A stretch of DNA of 28,630 bases from Haliea sp041746975 (GTDB lineage Bacteria; Pseudomonadota; Gammaproteobacteria; Pseudomonadales; Halieaceae), in NCBI GenBank assembly GCA_041746975.1, contig JBGTGB010000245.1, forward strand, positions 1 to 28,630, given 5' to 3'. This document shows positions 1 through 8,048 of this stretch, piece after piece; the stretch's first letter is position 1, and each line of letters opens with the position of its first letter. The notes under the pieces were generated by a model. That model did no database searches. It was not told where the DNA came from and worked only from the letters and a program-made list of their open reading frames with translations. The translations under genes were made by a program, and so were the position numbers.

Positions 1-2321
1 GTATAGCTGGTTACGCTCCAGATCTCGGATTCGATCTGCCAGTCCTCGGCCAGCAACTGAGCGGCGGCGATGACCTCGAGCAGGATGGTTCCCGAACCCA
101 ACAAGCGGACCCTGCCGCTGGCTTGCTCGGGCTTGCAGCTATCGTAGCGGTACATGCCCTTAATGATGCCCTCTGCGGCACCATCCAGCACAGAGGGCTG
201 GGCATAGTTTTCATTCATCAGGGTGATGTAGTAGAACTCGTCACACTGCTCATCGAGCATGCGGCGCATGCCATGGTCCACAATGACCGCCAGTTCACAG
301 GCGAAGGCAGGGTCATATGCGCGGCAGTTGGGAACCGTCGAGGCGATCAGGTGGCTATGACCATCCTGGTGCTGCAAGCCCTCCCCACCCAGGGTGGTTT
401 TGCCCGCAGTGGCGCCCAGCAGGAAGCCCCGCGCACGCTGATCGGCCGCCGCCCAGATCAGGTCGCCCACACGTTGAAAACCGAACATCGAATAATAAAT
501 GTAGCAGGGCAGCATGCTGACGCGGTGGGTTGAATAGCTGGTGGCGGCAGCGGTCCAGGAACTGATGGCTCCCGCTTCGCTGATACCCTCCTCCAGGATC
601 TGGCCGTCCAGCGCCTCCCGGTAGCTCAAGATGGAGCCGATATCCTCCGGCTCATAGCGCTGCCCCACACTGGAGTAGATGCCTATTTGCTTGAACAGAT
701 TGGCCATGCCAAAAGTCCTGGCTTCATCGGCCACGATAGGCACCACCCGGGGGCCGAGAGACTTGTCTTTCAGCAGGTTCGACAGCATGCGCACGAACGC
801 CATGGTAGTCGACATTTCCTTGCCATCCGGGTCCAGCGCGAAGGCACCATAGCTCGCCAGTTCCGGCACTGTTACCGGGGTGGCCGCCTGCGTCGAACGG
901 CTGGGGATATACCCACCCAGCGCCTCACGCCGTGCGCGCAGATACTGCATGGTCTCGCTGTCTTCATCCGGCTTGTAGAACGACAGTGATTCCGCCTGCT
1001 CGTCAGTGAGCGGCAGTCCGAAGCGGGTCCTGAAGTCCAACAGCGCCTCGCGATCCAGCTTCTTCTGCTGATGGGTCACCATCCTGCCCTGCCCGGATGC
1101 GCCCATGCCATAGCCCTTCTTGGTCTGCGCCAGGATCACCGTGGGTCTGCCCGCATGCTTGACTGCGGCTGCATAGGCAGCATGGATTTTCACCAGATCG
1201 TGGCCGCCGCGCTTGAGTCGGTCAATCTGGTCATCGGTCAGGCCAGCCACCAGAGCTCTAAGCGCCTCGTTCTGGCCAAAGAAACTCTCGCGGTTATAGC
1301 GTCCATCCTTGGCGGCAAAGGTCTGCAGCTGGCCATCCACCGTATTGGCAAAGGCCCGCACCAGCGCACCCTGGGTGTCCCTCGCAAACAGACCATCCCA
1401 GTCCGAACCCCACACCAGCTTGACCACGTTCCAGCCGGCGCCGCTGAACAGTGCTTCCAGTTCGTCGATAATGCGGTTGTTGCCTCGCACCGGCCCGTCC
1501 AGGCGCTGCAGGTTGCAATTGACGATCCAGGTAAGATTGTCCAGCCCTTCGCGGGCGGCCAGGGTCAGGGCAGACATGCTCTCCGGCTCATCCATTTCTC
1601 CGTCACCAAAAACACCCCAGACTCTGCGGCCCTTGGTCTCCAGCAGGCCGCGGTGCTGTAAATAGCGCATAAAGCGGGCCTGATAGATGGAGCTGATCGG
1701 CCCTATGCCCATGGACCCGGTAGGAAACTGCCAGAAGTCCGGCATCAGCCAGGGATGGGGATAGCTGCTGAGCCCACGTGCACCGGCCCTGGAGGCGGTG
1801 ACCTCCTGCCGGTAGTGGTGAAGATCCTGTTCACTCAACCTGTTTTCAAGAAAAGCACGGGCATAAACACCCGGCGCTGAGTGCGGCTGGTAGAAAATCA
1901 AATCGCCGCCAAAGCTGTCGCTGGCCGCGCGGAAGAAATGGTTGAATCCGACTTCGAACAGGTCAGCGGCGCTGGCGTAGCTGGCTATATGGCCACCAAG
2001 TTCTCCATAGGCCTGGTTCGCGCGCGCCACCATCGCCAACGCATTCCAGCGCATAATGGAAACCAGCTTTTCTTCGATTGCGAGATCACCCGGAAACGCC
2101 GGTTGCTGGTCGACCGTGACCGTATTGACATAGGCTGAGCCATGCACGGGTTGCCAGCCGATAGCGGGATCCCGGGCGATTTCTGCAACCGCATCGAGAA
2201 TGCGCCTGACTCTCTCAGACCCACCGTGCTTCTGCACGGACAGCAGTGCTGCGCACCATTCCGCTACTTCCAGGGCGTCTTCATCTGTATCGAGTGTACT
2301 CAGGTTATTGTGACGGCTCAT
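1..2321 (-). CDS. aceE: Pyruvate dehydrogenase-type E1, homodimeric (AceE/MdeB family), 3' end beyond the window
   Basis: Thiamine-diphosphate E1 subunit that decarboxylates a 2-oxoacid (pyruvate in AceE) and passes the acyl group to a lipoyl E2. I read 773 codons; the family is about 885 residues, so roughly the last 110 lie left of the window. Seen: the N-terminal LGGHIASYAS and VGFNHFFRA blocks, the ThDP/Mg motif GDGEMDEP (G239-D-G-E, bases 1596-1607), NCNLQRLDGPVRGN after it, and the C-terminal IWSVTSY at the edge. The start is ATG 2321 with GAAGGAGG 7 nt upstream. It is divergent from an Lrp/AsnC regulator, an arrangement resembling the mde locus of Pseudomonas putida, where the AceE homologue MdeB acts on 2-oxobutyrate. 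The family is certain; the preferred oxoacid is not, and no E2 or E3 is visible. Confidence 0.93.
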   Translation of the reverse strand, partial: MSRHNNLSTLDTDEDALEVAEWCAALLSVQKHGGSERVRRILDAVAEIARDPAIGWQPVHGSAYVNTVTVDQQPAFPGDLAIEEKLVSIMRWNALAMVARANQAYGELGGHIASYASAADLFEVGFNHFFRAASDSFGGDLIFYQPHSAPGVYARAFLENRLSEQDLHHYRQEVTASRAGARGLSSYPHPWLMPDFWQFPTGSMGIGPISSIYQARFMRYLQHRGLLETKGRRVWGVFGDGEMDEPESMSALTLAAREGLDNLTWIVNCNLQRLDGPVRGNNRIIDELEALFSGAGWNVVKLVWGSDWDGLFARDTQGALVRAFANTVDGQLQTFAAKDGRYNRESFFGQNEALRALVAGLTDDQIDRLKRGGHDLVKIHAAYAAAVKHAGRPTVILAQTKKGYGMGASGQGRMVTHQQKKLDREALLDFRTRFGLPLTDEQAESLSFYKPDEDSETMQYLRARREALGGYIPSRSTQAATPVTVPELASYGAFALDPDGKEMSTTMAFVRMLSNLLKDKSLGPRVVPIVADEARTFGMANLFKQIGIYSSVGQRYEPEDIGSILSYREALDGQILEEGISEAGAISSWTAAATSYSTHRVSMLPCYIYYSMFGFQRVGDLIWAAADQRARGFLLGATAGKTTLGGEGLQHQDGHSHLIASTVPNCRAYDPAFACELAVIVDHGMRRMLDEQCDEFYYITLMNENYAQPSVLDGAAEGIIKGMYRYDSCKPEQASGRVRLLGSGTILLEVIAAAQLLAEDWQIESEIWSVTSY

Positions 2322-2360
2322 GGCGGTTCCTCCTTCGCGCCATTGTATTCCGTGCCACTC

Positions 2361-2371
2361 CAAATTATTTG
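2361..2371. promoter_or_regulatory. Candidate regulator operator between the E1 and Lrp genes
   Basis: CAAAT-T-ATTTG is a perfect 5+5 inverted repeat in the AT-rich 118-bp space between the divergent E1 and Lrp-family genes. Lrp-type proteins bind AT-rich imperfect palindromes, so autoregulation plus E1 control is plausible. The assignment is positional; a second AT-rich stretch (AGAAATTATCT, near 2404) could be part of the same multi-site operator. Confidence 0.35.
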
Positions 2372-2439
2372 CTTATTTTTGTCGCATACTGGCACTATCA
2401 CAGCAGAAATTATCTCAAAAACACACCTTGGCAGATTTT

Positions 2440-2901
2440 ATGGACCTGGATACGACTGACCTGAAGATACTGGCAATACTGCAAAGAGACAGCAAGATAA
2501 CCAATTCAGAGCTGGCGAACCGGATCAACCTTTCCCCTTCGCCCTGCCTCGCCCGGGTTCGCCGCCTGGAGAAGTCCGGCATGATCAGCAACTATGTTGC
2601 GCTGGTAAATCCGGCACTCGCGGGCCTGGTGCTGAACGTATTTATCTTCATAACGCTGAAAGCGCAGAACAGGGAGAAGCTAAGGAACTTTGAAGATCGC
2701 ATCGGCAAGTACGATGAGGTGATGGAATGCTATCTAATGACTGGGGAGGACGATTATCTGCTGCGCGTCATGATGCCGGATGTATCGTCGCTGGAACGTT
2801 TTATCATCGACAAGCTATCGCCGATTCCCGAAGTCGAGCACATCCGCTCCAGCATCTCGTTGAAGCAGGTATGCTACAAAACGGTATTGCCGTTGGCTTG
2901 A
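2440..2901 (+). CDS. Lrp/AsnC-family transcriptional regulator (MdeR/BkdR-like)
   Basis: 153-residue protein of standard Lrp length. Residues 1-50 form the winged-helix DNA-binding domain (DLKILAILQRDSKITNSELA, then the recognition part LSPSPCLARVRRLE). Residues from about 65 to the end form the RAM ligand-sensing domain (TGEDDYLLRVMMPD, ending SISLKQVCYKTVLPL). The ATG at 2440 places the conserved LD.tDLKIL at the N-terminus; the reading frame runs 40 codons further upstream but that stretch is not Lrp-like. No strong Shine-Dalgarno is visible. It is divergent from the E1 gene, so by Lrp-family habit it probably senses an amino acid or oxoacid and controls E1 and itself. MdeR of P. putida is the closest contextual precedent; orthology is not shown. 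Confidence 0.9.
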   Translation: MDLDTTDLKILAILQRDSKITNSELANRINLSPSPCLARVRRLEKSGMISNYVALVNPALAGLVLNVFIFITLKAQNREKLRNFEDRIGKYDEVMECYLMTGEDDYLLRVMMPDVSSLERFIIDKLSPIPEVEHIRSSISLKQVCYKTVLPLA

Positions 2902-2927
2902 GTACCGCGGGGATTCCTTGCTGACGG

Positions 2928-4265
2928 TTACGCCAGCTCGCGCAGGGATTCTGCCAGTGCCGTCAGCAGACTGTCGATCTCGGCTTTCTTGATCACAAAG
3001 GGCAGGCCCAGCTGGATAGTGTCGCCGCCGTAGCGCACATAGAAACCCTTCTCCCACATGCGCATGGCCACCTCGAAGGGGCGCCGCGCGGGTTCACCTT
3101 CATAGGGCTGCAGCTGCAGCGCACCGGCAAAACCAAAGTTGCGGATATCGACCACGTGCGGTGCGCCCTTGAGCTGGTGCAGCGCGTCCTCGAAGTACGG
3201 CGCCAGCGCGGCGACCCGGGCCGGCAGCTGCTCCTGCTGCAGGATGTCGAGGGCGGCAATGCCCGCGGCGCAGGCCACCGGGTGCGCGGAGTAGGTGTAG
3301 CCGTGGGGGAATTCCAGCATATAGTCGGGACCGCCCTGGTCCATGAAGGTCTGGTAGATCTCCGCCCTGGCGATTACCGCTCCCATGGGGACCGCGCCAT
3401 TGGTCAGCTGCTTGGCCACGTTCATGATGTCGGGCACCACGCCGAAGGCATCGGCGCCGGTCATCGCGCCGCAGCGGCCAAAGCCGGTGATGACTTCGTC
3501 GAAGATCAACAGGATATTGTGGGTGGTGCAGATATCCCGCAGCCGCTGCAGGTACCCCGCCGGCGGCGGAATCACTCCGGCGGAACCGGCCATTGGCTCG
3601 ACAATGACCGCAGCGATGTTGCTGGCGTCGTGCAGGGCAATCAGCTCCAGCAGCTCGTCGGCGCGCTGCCAGCCCTGCGGCGGCATGCCGCGGGTGAAAG
3701 CGTTATCCGGCAGCAGCGTGTGCGCCAGGTGGTCCGCTTCCACGGCCTGCCCGAACAGCTTGCGGTTGGCGCCAATGCCACCGACGGAGATGCCGCCGAA
3801 GTTGACCCCGTGGTAGCCCTTGGCGCGGCCGATCAGGCGCGTCTTCGTGGGCTGGCCCTTGAGGCGCCAGTAGGCCCGCGCCATTTTCAGCGAGGTGTCC
3901 GCACACTCGGAACCGGAGTTGGTAAAGAACACGTAATCCAAGCCTTCCGGGGTGAGGGCCTTGATCCGGTTGGCCAGTTCGAAGGACTTGGGGTGGCCGT
4001 ATTGGAAAGCCGGGGCGTAATCAAGAGTGGTGAGCTGACGGTGCACCGCTTCCGCAATCTCAGGACGGTTGTGGCCCGCACCGCAGCACCAGAGCCCGGA
4101 GAGACCGTCCAGTACCCGGCGGCCGTCGTCGTCGATGAAATACACCCCTTCCGCGGCCACGATCATGCGCGGGTCGCGCTTGAACTGGCGGTTGCCGGTA
4201 TAGGGCATCCAGTGGGGTTCCAGCTGCTCCCGGGTCAGTTTCTGGCTGGCAAGCATACGGGTCAT
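2928..4265 (-). CDS. bauA: Omega-amino acid (beta-alanine):pyruvate transaminase
   Basis: PLP-dependent class III aminotransferase that moves the amino group of beta-alanine or another omega-amino acid to pyruvate, giving malonate semialdehyde and alanine. The 445 residues follow P. aeruginosa BauA closely from memory: HWMPYTGNRQFKRDPRMI, LDYAPAFQYGHP, SGSECADTSLKMARAYWRLKG (split here: SGSE 117-120), YHGVN at 151, DEVITGFGR after D256, and the Schiff-base lysine K285 in NVAKQLTNGAVPMG. The start ATG 4265 is preceded by GGAAAA; an ATG three codons later is possible. The partner malonate semialdehyde dehydrogenase (bauC) is not in the window. It is divergent from a LysR gene that probably controls it, and convergent with the Lrp gene (26-bp gap). 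Confidence 0.92.
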   Translation of the reverse strand: MTRMLASQKLTREQLEPHWMPYTGNRQFKRDPRMIVAAEGVYFIDDDGRRVLDGLSGLWCCGAGHNRPEIAEAVHRQLTTLDYAPAFQYGHPKSFELANRIKALTPEGLDYVFFTNSGSECADTSLKMARAYWRLKGQPTKTRLIGRAKGYHGVNFGGISVGGIGANRKLFGQAVEADHLAHTLLPDNAFTRGMPPQGWQRADELLELIALHDASNIAAVIVEPMAGSAGVIPPPAGYLQRLRDICTTHNILLIFDEVITGFGRCGAMTGADAFGVVPDIMNVAKQLTNGAVPMGAVIARAEIYQTFMDQGGPDYMLEFPHGYTYSAHPVACAAGIAALDILQQEQLPARVAALAPYFEDALHQLKGAPHVVDIRNFGFAGALQLQPYEGEPARRPFEVAMRMWEKGFYVRYGGDTIQLGLPFVIKKAEIDSLLTALAESLRELA

Positions 4266-4343
4266 GACACTTTTCCAGAGGAGGTTTGCACGTATTCTAG
4301 GCCCGGCACAAGGTTGCACAAATCATTATCTATCGCTACTGAC

Positions 4344-4359
4344 TTTCATTATTATGAAA
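4344..4359. promoter_or_regulatory. Candidate LysR operator, TTTCAT-N4-ATGAAA
   Basis: TTTCATTATTATGAAA has perfect 6-bp arms and fits the LysR-type T-N11-A rule. It sits between bauA and the divergent LysR gene, about 32 bp before the LysR start and 79 bp before the bauA start. This is the expected place for a site that both autoregulates the LysR gene and activates the target. Visible directly; binding is inferred. Confidence 0.55.
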
Positions 4360-4390
4360 CTTTCCTCCACCCCGAACCGGAGGCTTGGCC

Positions 4391-5305
4391 ATGTCCCGCA
4401 AAGCCCTGCTGGGCAACGTCACCGACAACGACCTGCGCCTGCTGCGGGTGTTCCGCGCCGTGGTAGCCTGTGGTGGATTCGCCGCGGCGGAACTGGAGCT
4501 GAACATCAACCGCTCCACCATCTCACGCCACATCAAGGACCTGGAAACGCGCCTGGGTTTCACCCTCTGCCGCCGGGGCCGGGGCGGCTTCGCGCTCACC
4601 GAGGAGGGTGCCCAGCTATACAGCGCCGCGCAGAAAATGATGGCGGCGCTGGAGGATTACCAGCACGACGTCAACGACATCAACCAGCGGCTCACCGGGT
4701 CGCTGGCCATCGCCATCTTCGACAAGACCGCCTCCAATCCCGCCTGTCACATCGACCGCGCCCTGGCACAGTTTGACCAGCAGGCCCCGGGGGTTCACCT
4801 GCAGATCCACGTCGAACCCATCAACGCCATCGAACGCGGCGTCATGGAGGGTCGGTTTCACCTCGGCATCATCCCCGACCACCGCCCCTCCACCAGCCTG
4901 CGCTACTACCCGCTGTTCGACGAGCAGATGTACCTTTACTGTGGCGCCGGCCACCCCCTGTTCAAACGCGCCGGCAAAGTTCTGGAGGACAGCGAGATTC
5001 TCGCCAGCAAGTACGTTGGCATCGGCTACCACTCGCCGAATATGGAAGTCACTCGCCAGCGTGGCCAGCGCCGCGACGCCACCGCCTGGGACCAGGAAGC
5101 CGTCGCCCATCTGGTCCTGTCAGGGCGCTATCTGGGCTACCTGCCGCAGCACTACGCCGAGGGTTTCGTCAGCACTGGGCGCATGCGTCCCTTGGCCAGT
5201 GAACGCTTCCAGTACGTCTGCCAGTTCAGTGCGATCGTGCGCCAGTCACCGTCGCCGAGCCGGGTGGTGGGCACATTGCTGGAGGCGTTGGTTCAAGTAC
5301 ACTGA
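4391..5305 (+). CDS. LysR-family transcriptional regulator (probable regulator of bauA)
   Basis: 304 residues, normal LysR size. N-terminal winged HTH at about residues 14-66 (DLRLLRVFRAVVACGGFAAA, then ELNINRSTISRHIKDLE and LGFTLCRRGRGGFALTEEG); the effector-binding periplasmic-binding-protein fold fills roughly residues 90-300. The start is ATG 4391, with GGAGG ending 7 nt upstream; a TTG two codons earlier is too close to that site. Divergent transcription from bauA matches the bauR/bauA arrangement of P. aeruginosa, where a LysR regulator senses beta-alanine. The coinducer here is inferred from the neighbour. It is followed by a GNAT gene 41 bp downstream, which may be read from the same promoter. 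Confidence 0.9.
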   Translation: MSRKALLGNVTDNDLRLLRVFRAVVACGGFAAAELELNINRSTISRHIKDLETRLGFTLCRRGRGGFALTEEGAQLYSAAQKMMAALEDYQHDVNDINQRLTGSLAIAIFDKTASNPACHIDRALAQFDQQAPGVHLQIHVEPINAIERGVMEGRFHLGIIPDHRPSTSLRYYPLFDEQMYLYCGAGHPLFKRAGKVLEDSEILASKYVGIGYHSPNMEVTRQRGQRRDATAWDQEAVAHLVLSGRYLGYLPQHYAEGFVSTGRMRPLASERFQYVCQFSAIVRQSPSPSRVVGTLLEALVQVH

Positions 5306-5346
5306 GCATTCTATTAGAAATGTTAGAAAACCCGGGAGACACCACT

Positions 5347-5808
5347 ATGCTGGAGATCAGACCCCTCGAGGCGGCAGATGAAGCGGCATGGGAGCGGCTC
5401 TGGCGCGGCTATCTCGATTTCTACCGCACCAGCCGGCCCGACGAAATTTATCAGCTGCTCTGGTCGAGGCTACTCGGCGATCACCCTTACGACGGACATG
5501 GCCTCATTGCGCTTGCCGACGGTGAACCGGCGGGGCTCGCACACTATTACTTCCAGCGGCACGGTTGGTACGCCGAAGAGGTCACCTACCTGCAGGATCT
5601 CTACGCCACGCCGGAATCACGCGGGCGCGGAGTCGGCAGGTCACTGATCCAAGCGGTGTACGCAGCAGCTGATGCGGCAGGTCGGCCACAGGTTTACTGG
5701 ACCACTAAAGCCGACAATACTGTGGCACGCCGGCTGTACGACCGCATCGGTGAACTGACGCCGTTCATCAAGTATCAGCGGGTGCTGGCTCACAGCAAAG
5801 GAGGTTGA
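5347..5808 (+). CDS. GNAT-family N-acetyltransferase
   Basis: 153 residues forming a single GNAT domain: an N-terminal IRPLEAADEAAWERLWRGYL helix, a central EEVTYLQDLYATPESRG strand, the acetyl-CoA pyrophosphate loop R-G-R-G-V-G-R-S, and the C-terminal YWTTKADNTVARRLYDRIG motif. It acetylates an amine on an unknown small molecule or protein. The start ATG 5347 has GGGAG 8 nt upstream; an in-frame ATG at 5320 lacks one. The stop lies 3 nt before the next start, so the two are probably translated together. Confidence 0.88.
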   Translation: MLEIRPLEAADEAAWERLWRGYLDFYRTSRPDEIYQLLWSRLLGDHPYDGHGLIALADGEPAGLAHYYFQRHGWYAEEVTYLQDLYATPESRGRGVGRSLIQAVYAAADAAGRPQVYWTTKADNTVARRLYDRIGELTPFIKYQRVLAHSKGG

Positions 5809-5811
5809 GAT

Positions 5812-6183
5812 ATGGAGTGGTTGACCAGGATATGCTGGATTCTGCTCGGCGCACTGCACGTGATGCCAGCGCTCGTTCTCTTCGCACCCGCTCTGACGGA
5901 GCGGCTCTACCAGGTGGACCCCGCAGGCGAGGTTGGAATCCTTCTGATCCACCGTGCCGCTATGTTCCTGACCATCGTAGTGGTTGCGGCGATCGCGGTG
6001 TTCGACCCTGGTAGTCGGCGCCTGGCCACCATCGTCACAGCCATCAGCATGATCGGCTTCCTCGTGGTCTACGCCCGCGCCGGCATGCCTGCTGGAGCGC
6101 TGCAGTCCATCGCCCGCGCAGACCTCATCGGGCTGCTACCACTCGCGGTGGTGGCGTTCAGCGCCTGGCGCCCGGCGGGATAG
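5812..6183 (+). CDS. Small integral membrane protein, function unknown
   Basis: 123 residues with about four hydrophobic segments (around residues 5-25, 43-64, 70-88 and 101-119) and almost no soluble loop. AGGAGGT directly overlaps the end of the upstream GNAT gene, and the two are 3 nt apart, so they form one operon. I recall similar small membrane proteins in proteobacteria that carry an unlikely 'phosphopantetheine adenylyltransferase' label; nothing here resembles that enzyme (no HxGH motif). No function can be assigned. Confidence 0.8.
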   Translation: MEWLTRICWILLGALHVMPALVLFAPALTERLYQVDPAGEVGILLIHRAAMFLTIVVVAAIAVFDPGSRRLATIVTAISMIGFLVVYARAGMPAGALQSIARADLIGLLPLAVVAFSAWRPAG

Positions 6184-6382
6184 GACCAAATATCCTCACG
6201 CGGGGGCGGATTGCGCAGATGAACGACACTTCCGGAACAAGCAGATGCTGGAGACGCACCAGACCAGCCACCCAGGAGTTGTTGGTGAAGGTTTACCTAA
6301 CCGGACCAGATTTACTTGCTGCCCCGGCACGACCTGCCTAGACTGAAAAGACTCCGGATCTCAACGAAGAAGGACCCGATTC
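6184..6382. other. 199-bp intergenic region before the aldo/keto reductase
   Basis: No gene recognised. It holds the 3' leader of the membrane-protein gene and, near its right end, a fair promoter (see 6316-6344). No clear terminator for the upstream operon is visible. Confidence 0.6.
6316..6344 (+). promoter_or_regulatory. Predicted sigma-70 promoter for the aldo/keto reductase-GST pair
   Basis: TTGCTG (6316-6321) and TAGACT (6339-6344) are separated by 17 bp. Transcription would start near 6351, about 32 bp before the ATG at 6383. Match quality is moderate (4/6 for each box against TTGACA and TATAAT). Confidence 0.45.
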
Positions 6383-7354
6383 ATGCGCCGTCGCAACCCC
6401 AACCAGCTCACGCGCCGCCAATTCCTCGAAACCACTGCCGTGGCAACTGCCGGCATCGGCCTCTCCGCCCTGGCGCCCGGGCTGCGCGCAGCGGAACCCA
6501 GCGAGGTTCTACCTCTCATCACCAAGCCTATACCCTCCTCCGGGGAACAGATTCCCGTCATCGGCCTTGGCACCAATGCCTACGGGGTTGACTCGCCGGA
6601 GGCCATGGCGCCTTTGCATGAGATTCTGGAGCTGATGCCGCGGCTCGGCGGTAAGGTAGTTGATACCGCCCGTGTGTACGGCCGCTCGGAGGAAGTGATC
6701 GGAGAGATCGTCGAGCAACTAGGGAATCGCGATCAGCTGTTCATTGCCAGCAAAACACCCATCCGCGGGCCGCTGGGCGATCCCGAGGAAGAACTGTTGA
6801 CCTCTTTCCGGCGCCTGCGATTGGAGAAGCTGGACCTGATGCTGATCCACAACCTACACGGGCTGGATGAGCTGATGCCCGCTTACATCCGCTTCCGCGA
6901 GGAAGGGCGACTGCGCTACATCGGCATGAGCACCTCCACGTACACCCAGTACCAGGAGCAGATGGCGGCGATGCGCCGCTACCCTCTCGACTTCATTCAG
7001 GTCGACTACTCCATCGACAACCGCAACGCCGCGGACGAAATCCTGCCTCTGGCCCAGGAACTGGGAATAGCCGTCATGATCAACGTGCCCTTCGGCGGGC
7101 GCCGCAACGCGGGTGACACCTTCCGCCGCCTGGCCGACACGGCTCTACCAGAGTGGGCGGCGGAGTTTGATGCGCGAAGCTGGGCTCAGGTCCTGCTGAA
7201 GTACGTGGTCTCCCACCCAGCGGTAACGGTAACCATCCCAGGCACCACCCAGGTGCGGCATCTGCGCGACAATCAAGCCGCTGGGCGCGGGCGGCTGCCG
7301 GATGCGGACACGCGGCGGCGAATCGAGGCCCTCTGGGACTCGCTGCCGGGGTAA
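6383..7354 (+). CDS. Tat-exported aldo/keto reductase
   Basis: NADPH-dependent carbonyl reductase fold, predicted to act outside the cytoplasm. Residues 9-37 form a twin-arginine signal (LTRRQFLE, then a hydrophobic alanine-rich stretch ending LRAAEP). The mature part has the AKR tetrad: D94 and Y99 (VVDTARVYGRSEE), K124 (FIASKTP) and H156 (LMLIHNLHG), plus the late strand TVTIPGTTQVRHLRDN. 323 residues. AAGGA precedes ATG 6383. The stop is 4 bp before the GST gene, so the pair is an operon. Export of an NADPH-type enzyme is odd; such proteins carry their cofactor folded through Tat. The substrate is unknown. Confidence 0.9.
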   Translation: MRRRNPNQLTRRQFLETTAVATAGIGLSALAPGLRAAEPSEVLPLITKPIPSSGEQIPVIGLGTNAYGVDSPEAMAPLHEILELMPRLGGKVVDTARVYGRSEEVIGEIVEQLGNRDQLFIASKTPIRGPLGDPEEELLTSFRRLRLEKLDLMLIHNLHGLDELMPAYIRFREEGRLRYIGMSTSTYTQYQEQMAAMRRYPLDFIQVDYSIDNRNAADEILPLAQELGIAVMINVPFGGRRNAGDTFRRLADTALPEWAAEFDARSWAQVLLKYVVSHPAVTVTIPGTTQVRHLRDNQAAGRGRLPDADTRRRIEALWDSLPG

Positions 7355-7358
7355 GGTC

Positions 7359-8039
7359 ATGCTGGAACTGTATATTGCCAACAAGAACTATTCGTCCTGG
7401 TCGCTGCGGCCTTGGCTGCTGTTGCGGCAGCTGGAGATTCCCTTCCAGGAAAACCATGTGCCCTTCCGCAGCGATGGCGCGGGCAACGACTTCGAAAGCT
7501 TCTCCCCCACTGCCAAGGTGCCCTGCCTGCACGACGGCGACACCGTTGTGTGGGACTCATTGGCCATTGCCGAATACCTCGCGGAGCAGGTACCCGCGGT
7601 GTGGCCGACCGACGCCGGGGCACGCGCCTGGGCGCGGTGCGCGGCGGCGGAAATGCACTCCGGCTTCCAGGCCCTGCGCGACATCTGCGGGATGAACTGT
7701 GGCATTCGCGTGATATTGAGTTCCCGCCCCGACTCGCTGCAGCGTGACCTGGCGCGGATCGAGGCGCTCTGGACCGAAGGTCTTACCCGCTTCGGTGGCC
7801 CGTTCCTGGCCGGGCCTGGTTTCACCGCGGTGGATGCATTTTACGCCCCGGTGGTATTTCGGCTGCAGACCTATCAACTGTCGCTCTCGCCGATTTGCAA
7901 CGACTATGTCGGAAAAATGCTGGCCTTGCCCGGGATGCAGGAGTGGTACGCAGCCGCCCTGGCCGAGCCTTGGCGGGACGAATCACACGAAGAGGATGTG
8001 CACCGGGCGGGGGTTATCCTGGAAGATTTGCGCGCTTAA
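7359..8039 (+). CDS. Glutathione S-transferase family protein
   Basis: 226 residues. The N-terminal thioredoxin-like domain (about 1-78) opens LYIANKNYSSWSLRPWLLLR, where a serine of SSWS is the likely glutathione-activating residue, followed by the gamma-site motif SPTAKVPCL and the glutathione-gamma-glutamyl WDSLAIAEYLAE. The helical C-terminal domain carries FLAGPGFTAVDAFYAPV, the usual N-capping box. GGGGTAAGG overlaps the upstream stop, so it is coupled to the aldo/keto reductase. Probably conjugation or reduction of electrophilic carbonyls; the substrate is unknown. It is convergent with the alternative oxidase gene 9 bp away. Confidence 0.9.
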   Translation: MLELYIANKNYSSWSLRPWLLLRQLEIPFQENHVPFRSDGAGNDFESFSPTAKVPCLHDGDTVVWDSLAIAEYLAEQVPAVWPTDAGARAWARCAAAEMHSGFQALRDICGMNCGIRVILSSRPDSLQRDLARIEALWTEGLTRFGGPFLAGPGFTAVDAFYAPVVFRLQTYQLSLSPICNDYVGKMLALPGMQEWYAAALAEPWRDESHEEDVHRAGVILEDLRA

Positions 8040-8048
8040 GGCTGCCGT

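Noticed and set aside
3156..4466. Long plus-strand open frame of 436 codons opposite bauA
   Set aside because: It is antisense to a well-supported transaminase, resembles no family and comes from GC-rich codon bias.
5812..6183. Phosphopantetheine adenylyltransferase as the function of the small membrane protein
   Set aside because: No nucleotidyltransferase motif; it is nearly all membrane helices.
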